Assembly: GCA_014381165.1 (NCBI GenBank)
Contig: JACMIM010000506.1
Span: 1 to 13,059 of the forward strand
Source: Roseiflexaceae bacterium
GTDB lineage: Bacteria > Chloroflexota > Chloroflexia > Chloroflexales > Roseiflexaceae
Length of the DNA: 13,059 nucleotides
Direction of reading: 5' to 3'
Part shown: piece by piece, positions 6,879 to 13,059 of the stretch
Numbering within the stretch: the first letter of the stretch is position 1
Layout of the letters: the number at the start of each line of letters is the position of its first letter
The notes under the pieces: model-generated
The model's input: only the letters and a program-made list of their open reading frames with translations
Told to the model about the DNA's origin: nothing
The model's database searches: none
Made by a program: the position numbers and the translations under genes

Positions 6879-7943
6879 ATGTACGCACTTGTTCTAGCCG
6901 GTGGCAGCGGAACGCGGCTGTGGCCCTACAGCCGGAGCAGCAAGCCGAAGCAGTTCCTGAGCATCAATGGCGATCAGACCATGTTGCAGCAGACAGTCGC
7001 GCGCATCCTGCCGATCGTGCCAATCGAGCAGATATATATCGCCACCGGTGCGGCCTACACCGAGCTTGTGATCGAGCAGCTGCCGGGCCTGCCGCGCGAG
7101 AACATCTTGGCTGAACCGTCTGGGCGCGGCACCGCACCTTGCATCGGCTGGGCGGCACTGCACCTGCGGCGGCGCGATCCTGAGGCAGTCATGGCAGTGC
7201 TCAGTGCCGATCACGGCATCGAGCGGGGCGACTTGTTTTGCGAGGTGCTGCAAGCTGGTGAGAAGCTTGCGCAGGCGGGCTACTTGGTCACGCTTGGGAT
7301 CACGCCGGACGAGCCAAGCACTGGCTATGGCTACATCAAGCGCGGTGCTGATCTCGGCGAAACGAGTGTACAGGGTGCCTACCAGGTTGCGGCATTTGTC
7401 GAGAAGCCAAATGCGGTGCGGGCCAAGGAATACGTGCAGAGCGGCGAATATTTGTGGAACGCGGGCATGTTCGTATGGCGTGCCGACCGCATTCTCGAAG
7501 AACTCAACAGCCACCGCCCGATGGTCGCCGAGGCACTCCAGGCGATCGATGTGACAATTGGCGGCGAACACGAGCGGCACGCGCTGGAAACAATCTGGAC
7601 TACGATCGAGAATGTCGCGATCGATGTGGCGGTCATGGAGCGCACCAGTCACGCCGCCGTAATCCCGGCCAACCTGGGCTGGAGCGATGTGGGCGACTGG
7701 GCGGCGCTAGCTGAAGCCCTGCCGAGCGACGAAACTGGCAACACGGTGATCGGCACGCATGTTGGGCTTGAGACGCGCGGTACGTTGATCTATGGCAACG
7801 GTCGGGTGATCGCCACAATCGGCCTGGAGGATTTGGTGATCGTCGACACGCACGATGTGCTCCTGATCTGCCCGCGTGCGCGCGTCCAGGATGTGAAAGC
7901 CCTGGTCGCGCAGGTGCGCGAGCAGCACGCATTGCTAACGTAA
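6879..7943 (+). CDS. manC: Mannose-1-phosphate guanylyltransferase (GDP-mannose pyrophosphorylase), monofunctional
   Basis: Joins GTP and mannose-1-phosphate into GDP-mannose, the precursor for GDP-mannuronate. It is 354 residues and contains only the nucleotidyltransferase domain: GGSGTRLWPYSRSSKPKQF at 8-26 is the pyrophosphorylase signature, with SADH at 109-112 (metal), GYGYIKRG at 149-156, FVEKP at 173-177 (sugar-phosphate binding), WNAGMF at 193-198, IDVAVME at 248-254 and GWSDVGDW at 267-274. Pseudomonas AlgA is about 480 residues because it carries a C-terminal phosphomannose isomerase cupin; that domain is absent here, so isomerase and phosphomannomutase must be encoded elsewhere. 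AAGGAG at 6863-6868 lies ten bases before the ATG. The reading frame is open further upstream, but that part overlaps the epimerase gene and has no Shine-Dalgarno. Confidence 0.95.
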   Translation: MYALVLAGGSGTRLWPYSRSSKPKQFLSINGDQTMLQQTVARILPIVPIEQIYIATGAAYTELVIEQLPGLPRENILAEPSGRGTAPCIGWAALHLRRRDPEAVMAVLSADHGIERGDLFCEVLQAGEKLAQAGYLVTLGITPDEPSTGYGYIKRGADLGETSVQGAYQVAAFVEKPNAVRAKEYVQSGEYLWNAGMFVWRADRILEELNSHRPMVAEALQAIDVTIGGEHERHALETIWTTIENVAIDVAVMERTSHAAVIPANLGWSDVGDWAALAEALPSDETGNTVIGTHVGLETRGTLIYGNGRVIATIGLEDLVIVDTHDVLLICPRARVQDVKALVAQVREQHALLT

Positions 7944-8061
7944 CTCGTATGAACCACGCGGCGCGCCGCCGCCACCGATACACGGTGTCGTACACCATCC
8001 TGGTGCCTTGTCATGCTCGGCATTGGGATGGGACGGCAGGGGGAAGGGAGAACCATTAGAC

Positions 8062-10608
8062 ATGTTAGTCCAATCGATACCGGATACTATTCACCCAGGG
8101 CGGCCGGTCACTGCCGACCGTACTTCAACCAGTGGCCGGCTGGTCACGATCGCTATGTTTTTGGTAGTGCTGACGATTCTCGCTATGTTGTTTTCCTGGC
8201 TGGGCGCGCGGCGCGTGAACAACTACTTCGTCAACCGTGGCGATGGAGCGTATCAGGCGCAGCAGTACGAGCAGGCGGTGAGCGAGTACACATGGGCGGT
8301 ACGCTTTGCGGGCGATGACGCTCACTCGTATCTGAACCGCGGCTATGCGCTCCAACATCTCGCCCGCGACGCGCAGGCAGTTCCAGATTTCACACGCACG
8401 ATCGAACTGCGACCGTCCGAGGCGGTTGGGTATCGTGCGCGCGGGGAAAGCCTGGCAACACAGGGCATGCATGGTGAGGCAATTGTTGATTTCACCGCCG
8501 CGATTGCCCGTGATACTGCAAATGTGTCAAGCTATGTCAACCGGGCGCGCTCATACGCAGTACAAAGCGATTGGCCAGCGGCGATTGCCGACATGGGCGA
8601 GGCGATCACCCGTCGGCCCGCCGATGTCGCGTTTCTGCTTGCCCGGGCGCGCTATGCCGTTCAGGCCGATCAACTTGATGTGGCGCGGAATGACCTAAAC
8701 AAAGTGATTGAATTAGCGCCGAGCACGGCAGCGTTGCTGGTGCGGGCGGATGTTCGCGAGCGCCAGAACGACCTCGAAGGCGCGCTGGGCGACCTGAACA
8801 GCGCGGTGGATCGCGAACCGCAGAACGGCGAAGTGGTCGGGCAGCGCGGCACGTACTACGAGCGGCGCGGCGACACTGATCAGGCGCTGCTCGACTACCA
8901 GGAGTCGGTTCGGCTTGATCCAAGCCTGGCCTGGGTACATACGCGCATGGGCCTTGTCTTCTATCAGGCCAGCGATTTCAACTCGGCTGAGGTGTATCTG
9001 AGCCGCGCGATTGAGCTACGCCCTGATGATGCCGATGGATACCTTCGCCGGGCGAATGTTCTCCTGGATGCTCGCCAGCCCGACGCGGCCCTGGCCGACA
9101 TACAGCAAGCGGTCGATCTCGACTCGCGCCGACCCGATGTGTATCTTGCACGCGCACGAGTGTATCAGGCCAGCGGCAAGTTTGCCGAATCGATTTCGGA
9201 TTTAGATTTGGCGCTCAAACTGGATCCGCGCAACCTCGATACCTACCTGAGACGATCGCAAGTCTATACTGCCATGAATCAGCCTGAGGCGGCACTGCGC
9301 GACCTGAACGAACTGCTGCGCCGCGACGCTAACAATCTGGCTGCGCTTGAACAGCGCGCCAAACTGGCCATGGCCGAGGGCACATATGACCAAGCTCTGG
9401 CCGACTACAACGCCTTGATTGCACTCCAGCCGGATAGTATCATCCTGCTGATCGCCCGCGGTCGCGCCCACCACGCCCTGGGCAGCGACGATCTCGCCAT
9501 TGCCGATTTTCAGCAGGTGGTCGAGCTTGCGCCGAAATCGCCGGACGGGTATATCGAGCTAGGGGTGCTTGCGGCGAATCGCGGCGATGGCACGCTCGCA
9601 ATGCAAAGTTTCCAGCAGGCGCTCGATCTTGGCACGAACGATGCGCGTGTCTTCGCGGCCCGCGGCCGGGTGCTGCTCGACCAGGGGAAGATTGCTGAGG
9701 GCTTGGCCGATGTCGACTGGGCGCTTTCGCTGCGGCCCGACGATGCTGCGACGCTACTGGTTCGCTCGGCGCTCTACGCGAAGCAGGACTGGTTCGAGGA
9801 CGCGATTGGCGATCTCGACCAAGTGCTCAAGCTTGATCCAAGCAATGTCAGTGCCCTGGCGGCACGCAGCCGCGTCAATGCGCAGCGGAGCAACTTCGAC
9901 GAGGCAGTCGACGACGCTAACGCAGCAGTAAGCCTCCAGCCCAACAGTATTACTGTGCTGCTGACGCGCGCGCGCGTGTACGCTCAACAGAACCTCAACG
10001 CACGCGCGTTGGCAGATATTCACAAGGTGCTTGGTATCGCACCGGATAACATCGAGGCACGTGTGTTGCGGGCTCGGCTGTACAATAATGCGCAGTGGAA
10101 CGCCGACGCCTTGAAGGATCTCGACCAGGTGCTGGCCGTGCGCCCGAATGATGCTGCCGCGTTCAAGACGCGTGCTGAACTGCGGCTTGAAATTGGCGAT
10201 ACTGAGGGTGCGCTGGCCGATATCCAGCAGGCGCGGGCGCTCGATCCCGCCAACACCGACCTGACGCTACGCCACGCAGCGCTCTTGGAGCAAGCCAACC
10301 GCGTTGAGGAAGCGTTAGTCATCTATGGCGAGGTTGCGCCAATGCTGGCTATGCCGTCTGAGACCTATCTTCATGTGGCTAAACTGCGTTACGAGCGCGG
10401 CGAGTACCAGCGGGCGCTGGCGAACTACAATGCGGCGCTGGAGCAACAGCCGGAAAGCGCGGCTGCCTACCTGGGTATCGGCCTGGCCCAGCGCAAGATC
10501 GGCGACAATGGCGCAGCGATCACCGCGTTCCGCCGCTACCTGCGGCTCGCGCCCAACGCTGCGGATAGCGCCGAGATCGAAGCTTGGATTACCAAGCAGG
10601 CCAAGTAG
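8062..10608 (+). CDS. Membrane-anchored protein with about 23 tetratricopeptide repeats
   Basis: An 848-residue protein: a short N-terminal tail, one hydrophobic membrane segment at about 27-48, then tandem 34-residue TPRs from about 59 to 833 with the usual W/Y-L-G-Y-A-P pattern (for example units ending in IELRPSE, LKLDPRN, LRLAPNA). I count 23 units, almost all exactly 34 residues, with no other domain. TPR solenoids bind partner proteins; in alginate secretion the TPR lipoprotein AlgK is the periplasmic scaffold for synthase, epimerase and porin. Being last in this operon, this protein may play a comparable assembly or guiding role (inference); it is much longer than AlgK and has a transmembrane anchor in place of a lipobox. 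GGGAG at 8046-8050 is 11 bases before ATG 8062. A TTG at 8008 in the same frame would add 18 residues but has no clear Shine-Dalgarno. Confidence 0.88.
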   Translation: MLVQSIPDTIHPGRPVTADRTSTSGRLVTIAMFLVVLTILAMLFSWLGARRVNNYFVNRGDGAYQAQQYEQAVSEYTWAVRFAGDDAHSYLNRGYALQHLARDAQAVPDFTRTIELRPSEAVGYRARGESLATQGMHGEAIVDFTAAIARDTANVSSYVNRARSYAVQSDWPAAIADMGEAITRRPADVAFLLARARYAVQADQLDVARNDLNKVIELAPSTAALLVRADVRERQNDLEGALGDLNSAVDREPQNGEVVGQRGTYYERRGDTDQALLDYQESVRLDPSLAWVHTRMGLVFYQASDFNSAEVYLSRAIELRPDDADGYLRRANVLLDARQPDAALADIQQAVDLDSRRPDVYLARARVYQASGKFAESISDLDLALKLDPRNLDTYLRRSQVYTAMNQPEAALRDLNELLRRDANNLAALEQRAKLAMAEGTYDQALADYNALIALQPDSIILLIARGRAHHALGSDDLAIADFQQVVELAPKSPDGYIELGVLAANRGDGTLAMQSFQQALDLGTNDARVFAARGRVLLDQGKIAEGLADVDWALSLRPDDAATLLVRSALYAKQDWFEDAIGDLDQVLKLDPSNVSALAARSRVNAQRSNFDEAVDDANAAVSLQPNSITVLLTRARVYAQQNLNARALADIHKVLGIAPDNIEARVLRARLYNNAQWNADALKDLDQVLAVRPNDAAAFKTRAELRLEIGDTEGALADIQQARALDPANTDLTLRHAALLEQANRVEEALVIYGEVAPMLAMPSETYLHVAKLRYERGEYQRALANYNAALEQQPESAAAYLGIGLAQRKIGDNGAAITAFRRYLRLAPNAADSAEIEAWITKQAK

Positions 10609-10615
10609 ACAACAG

Positions 10616-10635
10616 CGTGGTTTTCCATAACCACG
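10616..10635 (+). repeat. Small hairpin just after the TPR gene
   Basis: CGTGGTT at 10616-10622 pairs with AACCACG at 10629-10635 across the six-base loop TTCCAT, starting eight bases after the stop codon. There is no T tract, so it is at best an mRNA 3'-end stabiliser or part of a compound terminator with the larger hairpin downstream. Confidence 0.4.
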
Positions 10636-10648
10636 ATACCCTCAAACC

Positions 10649-10695
10649 ACTCCTGCTGGTTGTTTACGGCGTCGCCGCGAACAACCAGCAGGAGT
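10649..10695. terminator. Perfect 16-bp inverted repeat between convergent genes, probable bidirectional terminator
   Basis: ACTCCTGCTGGTTGTT at 10649-10664 and AACAACCAGCAGGAGT at 10680-10695 are exact reverse complements around a 15-base loop. It lies between the end of the + strand operon (10608) and the end of the - strand gene (10742), where a shared terminator is expected. Neither side carries a convincing T tract, so termination is inferred from position and stem strength. Confidence 0.55.
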
Positions 10696-10741
10696 AAGTA
10701 CAAATCTACGTTTCGCAATCAGGAATAGAGGTAGTCTGGCG

Positions 10742-11080
10742 TCAGCGGGCGCAGGGCTGATCGAGCAGATACGAGCGAACCACAGTCTCGACGATATCAG
10801 TTACCTGATCCTCGTAGCGTAGGAGATCGCCACCATAGCGCGGGATGACCTGGCCGCCCTCGCCACGCACGGTCAGCGAGAGATCGCCAATTTCACGGCC
10901 CTCGGCGGTTGGATGAATCAGCAGCGCACGTTGCGTATGCCGGTTGCGCAAACCCCAGCCATAGCCGGCAAACACGATCTCGCACGGCTCGTGCGCGGGC
11001 AGCCTAGAGATGATTTGACAGGCGATGTGCGACCACAGAAGACGCCACGTTTGTTCAGCCTGTTCGATTTCTATAACCAT
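10742..11080 (-). CDS. Small protein of unknown function
   Basis: A 112-residue frame starting MVIEIEQAEQTWRLLW and ending in a TGA at 10742-10744. On the - strand an AGGAG (11090-11094) sits nine bases before the ATG, which is the main reason to believe it. No signal peptide or membrane segment is visible. The middle (FAGYGWGLRNRHTQRALLIHP) and the charged end (GGDLLRYEDQVTDIVETVV) suggest a compact soluble alpha/beta protein. I do not recognise the family. It runs convergent to the polysaccharide operon and in the same direction as the beta-helix gene upstream of it, from which it is separated by 380 bases including a large palindrome, so co-transcription is unlikely. Confidence 0.65.
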   Translation of the reverse strand: MVIEIEQAEQTWRLLWSHIACQIISRLPAHEPCEIVFAGYGWGLRNRHTQRALLIHPTAEGREIGDLSLTVRGEGGQVIPRYGGDLLRYEDQVTDIVETVVRSYLLDQPCAR

Positions 11081-11263
11081 ACGTCGAAGCTCCTCTTGCG
11101 CCGCACCCTACTCGGCACACCTCGTTTCCCCACCCACCATACCGTGCTTCCGATTGGTGCGACCAAATCTCTTACTCAGTATTGTAACTGATAACGTTCC
11201 TGTCATCCAGGCAATATTCAGACCAAAAGGGTGGATTTAGGCAAGATATAGAGCGATCCTGCT
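11081..11263. other. Upstream region of the small - strand gene; nothing else seen
   Basis: No supported reading frame. The + strand frames crossing this segment lack a Shine-Dalgarno and show no protein-like composition. The promoter of the gene ending at 10742 should lie here, but I cannot pick a clear -35/-10 pair. Confidence 0.45.
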
Positions 11264-11377
11264 AGAAATGTAAAGGAGGGGGATTTTTCAGGGGCTGCGC
11301 CCCCCAAACCCCCGCTTTAGAGAAATGTAAAGGAGGAGGGATTTTTCGGGTGCTGCGCCCTCAAACCCGCGCTTTTT
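11264..11377. repeat. Tandem pair of 57-base hairpin repeats
   Basis: Units 11264-11320 and 11321-11377 are head-to-tail copies. Both start AGAAATGTAAAGGAGG, continue through GGGATTTTTC, a G run, GCTGCGCCC, then CAAACCC and GCTTT. In the first unit GGGGC-TGC-GCCCC forms a clean stem; in the second, substitutions leave a weaker but still pairable stem. The same core occurs at 2-34 and, more loosely, at 12967-12999. This is probably a dispersed intergenic repeat family of this genome, perhaps processed as hairpins in RNA. Confidence 0.7.
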
Positions 11378-11383
11378 CGCGAC

Positions 11384-11426
11384 AACAGGAGGGTTGGAGG
11401 CGCATTGCGCCTCCAACCCTCCTGTT
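11384..11426. terminator. Perfect 43-base palindrome, probable terminator of the lyase-like gene
   Basis: Two 21-base arms (11384-11404 and 11406-11426) are exact reverse complements around a single central T (11405). The core is GGAGGCGCA-T-TGCGCCTCC. It starts 35 bases beyond the stop of the - strand gene at 11462, the expected place for a terminator, although the T tract that should follow on the - strand is very short. A protein-binding or recombination site is an alternative. Confidence 0.5.
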
Positions 11427-11461
11427 TGCGTAAGGCTACACTTGCAGAAATGTTCGGCGCG

Positions 11462-12622
11462 TTAGCGGCGTTGCGAGATCGGTAGAAACACGCGCGTCGT
11501 TACAGCAAGTGATGCGTTCTGGCATGGTGCTGTCGGATTGTAGCGATCGGGATACGACCCAGTAGCATCGCCGCCGCGATTGTCGTTGATCGTGTTGCCA
11601 CAAATGGTGCGTTGGGGTGCGCGCTGAAATTTGATCCCACCGGCGTCATTATGGTGCAAGATATTGGCATAGACCTGATTATCGATGCCGTCGGTCGCTG
11701 TGTCGCCGCCTAGGCGCACACCCGCGCCAACGTTGCCGTAGCTCGTGTTGTAGCGGAAGATGTTGCCACTGCCGCGCGAGTCGAAGCCGGCCGAGTTCGG
11801 ATCCTTCTGCCCGGTGCAGGTGTTGTTTTCGACAATGTTGTTTGTCGCGGCTTCCTTGATATCAACGCACTCATTGCCCTGCGTATTAAAGTTGTTGTGG
11901 TGAATCCAGTTGTTATTCGACTGGTCAGGGTCAGTCGTAGGGTTCTTGCCGTCACCGCGCTGTTCGGGTGCCGTGCCGATATAGATTGCCTCGCCGTTCT
12001 TGCCGCCTGCCTTGAAGCGAAAATCACGGACGCCGCAGTTCAGAAAGGTCGATTGGGCGATCTCGCTGTTCTGGACGAAGTAGCGCAACCGCAGGCATTC
12101 GCCACCGCCGTTGCGAAAGGTCATATTGAGTACCTTGAGTCCCGAGACACCATCGAGCGGCGCGTCACCGATCACATACAGGAGCTTGTCGCGGTAGCTG
12201 TCGCTGCTATTGGGGTTGCCGTATAGGCCGTCGATCGTGAAGCCGTCGAAGGTCAGATAATCGTGGCGGACCTCGACAATGCGGCCGTTGCCAGCGCCCT
12301 TCACAATGGCGTCGGCTGGGCCGCTGATAGTGATCGGCGCGCTGGGGCTACCATTGCGCTTCGAAACGACATCCTGAAGATATTCGCCAGACGCGAGCGT
12401 GATACTATCGCCGGGTTGGGCCAGGTCGACCGCCTTTTGGACAGTTGCGAACGGCGCATTTGCTGTGGTGCCCGCGTTCGTGTCGGCCCCTTGCGGGCTT
12501 ACATAATAACGCTGTGCGCTTGCAGCCGATGTATCGGCGGGGCGAAGACCTGCGATCATAAGGGCACACAGGCTTGCTAACATGATGATGCGAGCATTGC
12601 TGAATCGATGGTGGGTATGCAC
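11462..12622 (-). CDS. Secreted right-handed beta-helix protein, candidate polysaccharide (polyuronate) lyase
   Basis: A 386-residue exported protein. Signal peptide 1-36 has its hydrophobic core at about 11-26 and ends TSAASA before QRYYV. Residues 39-80 (YYVSPQGADTNAGT...PFATVQKAVDLAQPGDSITLASGEY) are the DUF1565-type entry to pectate-lyase-like helices. From about 100 to 350 there are beta-helix coils with Asn ladders (NNNWIHHNNF, NNIVENNTC, GNIFRYNTS). CVDIKEAATNN (K256) and, 27 residues on, DSRGSGN (R283) recall the catalytic Lys and Arg arrangement of helix-type lyases such as PL6 and PL9; this is a suggestion only. The C-terminus VFLPISQRR matches the tail type of the epimerase. The start is GTG at 12622, six bases after AAAGGAG. 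It is transcribed on its own, opposite to the operon. It could also be a non-catalytic surface protein or another epimerase. Confidence 0.82.
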   Translation of the reverse strand: MHTHHRFSNARIIMLASLCALMIAGLRPADTSAASAQRYYVSPQGADTNAGTTANAPFATVQKAVDLAQPGDSITLASGEYLQDVVSKRNGSPSAPITISGPADAIVKGAGNGRIVEVRHDYLTFDGFTIDGLYGNPNSSDSYRDKLLYVIGDAPLDGVSGLKVLNMTFRNGGGECLRLRYFVQNSEIAQSTFLNCGVRDFRFKAGGKNGEAIYIGTAPEQRGDGKNPTTDPDQSNNNWIHHNNFNTQGNECVDIKEAATNNIVENNTCTGQKDPNSAGFDSRGSGNIFRYNTSYGNVGAGVRLGGDTATDGIDNQVYANILHHNDAGGIKFQRAPQRTICGNTINDNRGGDATGSYPDRYNPTAPCQNASLAVTTRVFLPISQRR

Positions 12623-12638
12623 GGTAAACTCCTTTACC
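12623..12638 (-). promoter_or_regulatory. Hairpin presenting the Shine-Dalgarno of the beta-helix gene
   Basis: Read on the - strand, GGTAAA (12638-12633), GGAG (12632-12629) and TTTACC (12628-12623) run directly into the GTG start. The two hexamers are perfect reverse complements, and the Shine-Dalgarno core GGAG is exactly the four-base loop. Folding would place the ribosome-binding core in a tetraloop next to the start codon, which could make translation sensitive to temperature or to a binding protein. The pairing is visible; regulation is inference. Confidence 0.5.
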
Positions 12639-12916
12639 AGTTTATAACGTTTGCTCGTGCATCACCATAACAGGCGCAGAGGCAGGCGTCTATGTATCGA
12701 TGCTCACATCACGGTCACGTTCCTCGCCTGCGCGCGGCCCGGCTGATAGTGGCGCGAAAGGCCGCCCCAAAGCGCCACAGAACTTAGTGAAAGGTAAGCA
12801 GCGTGCGCCGCATGTGCCACCAGAGTGGCGTTGCGTGCCACGAAACGTTACCGGCTAAGGAGATTGCCGTAGCCTACATGGTTCAGCCTGTGGTGACAGG
12901 TTGTTCGCCGACGTTT
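12639..12916. other. Intergenic region with scattered inverted repeats
   Basis: No gene is supported. The - strand contains TTATAA (12647-12642), a possible -10 for the beta-helix gene, but no good -35 is visible. Hairpins seen: GTGGCGC 12749-12755 with GCGCCAC 12772-12778, and AGCCTGT with ACAGGTT at about 12883-12900. I do not recognise a known RNA in this stretch. Confidence 0.4.
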
Positions 12917-12947
12917 CTAGTTTTACGCCTCTAAACTAGCGTATAAT
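12917..12947 (+). promoter_or_regulatory. Candidate promoter with overlapping palindromic operator
   Basis: A perfect TATAAT lies at 12942-12947. Just upstream, CTAGTTT (12917-12923) and AAACTAG (12933-12939) form a perfect 7-bp inverted repeat around nine bases, covering the place of a -35 box; no TTGACA-like hexamer is visible. The arrangement suggests an activator- or repressor-controlled + strand promoter. No gene follows before the window ends, so its target would be beyond 13059. Confidence 0.45.
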
Positions 12948-12966
12948 CACTCACCTTACGCAAAGT

Positions 12967-12999
12967 GGGGTATTGGGAGACGAATTCTCCCCAAACCCC
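12967..12999. repeat. G-run/C-run hairpin repeat, diverged copy
   Basis: GGGG at 12967-12970 and CCCC at 12996-12999 flank a hairpin in which TGGGAGA (12973-12979) can pair with TCTCCCCA (12986-12993), an imperfect match. It shares the GGGG...CCAAACCCC outline of the copies at 2-34 and 11264-11377, but its interior sequence differs. Confidence 0.4.
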
Positions 13000-13015
13000 A
13001 TATCCCAAACCGGCG

Positions 13016-13034
13016 CCGGCGCGGCCCGCGCCGG
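13016..13034. repeat. GC-rich hairpin near the window end
   Basis: CCGGCGC (13016-13022) pairs perfectly with GCGCCGG (13028-13034) around GGCCC. ATTT follows but there is no T tract. It lies downstream of the candidate promoter at 12942 and could be part of a leader structure for a gene outside the window. Confidence 0.4.
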
Positions 13035-13059
13035 ATTTGGAAAAGAAAAGGTCTTGGAG

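Noticed and set aside
6894..7652. 252-residue - strand frame opposite manC
   Set aside because: Antisense shadow with no start signal or motif.

Overview
The window carries what looks like an exopolysaccharide operon built on alginate logic, in a genome I would tentatively place in Chloroflexota (Roseiflexus/Kouleothrix-like). That placement is inference. It rests on GC-rich genes, secreted right-handed beta-helix proteins with short C-terminal tails of the '(Y/F)LP...RR' type, long TPR proteins, and G/C-run intergenic repeats. No rRNA or ribosomal marker is present to confirm it.

Layout. (1) 1-240: a structured, non-coding stretch of alternating GTAGC/GCTAC segments ending in a strong intrinsic terminator. 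(2) 241-916: no supported gene; the last ~170 bases are a run of small hairpins leading into the first gene. (3) 917-10608, + strand, five genes with gaps of 67, 14, 43 and 118 bases, most with a clear AAGGAG-type Shine-Dalgarno: an AlgD-like nucleotide-sugar dehydrogenase without its usual C-terminal domain; a membrane family 2 glycosyltransferase; a 1197-residue secreted tandem AlgG-like epimerase in which only the second module keeps the DPHD catalytic motif; a monofunctional mannose-1-phosphate guanylyltransferase; and a membrane-anchored protein of about 23 TPRs. (4) 10609-10741: two hairpins between convergent genes. (5) 10742-11080, - strand: a small unknown protein. (6) 11081-11461: no gene; a tandem 57-base repeat and a 43-base perfect palindrome. 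(7) 11462-12622, - strand: a secreted beta-helix protein, possibly a polyuronate lyase. (8) 12623-13059: no gene; upstream region of the lyase-like gene plus a + strand promoter candidate for something beyond the window.

How the genes could work together (inference): ManC makes GDP-mannose, the dehydrogenase oxidises it to GDP-mannuronate, the glycosyltransferase polymerises and extrudes a polymannuronate-like chain, the secreted epimerase converts some residues to guluronate at the cell surface, and the TPR protein acts as scaffold or guide in the role AlgK has in Pseudomonas. Nothing resembling the outer-membrane porin AlgE, the c-di-GMP receptor Alg44 or the acetylation proteins AlgI/J/F/X is in the window. 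The divergent beta-helix protein could be the matching lyase. If the polymer really is mannuronan-based, this would be an alginate-type pathway far outside Pseudomonas and Azotobacter and with a different architecture.
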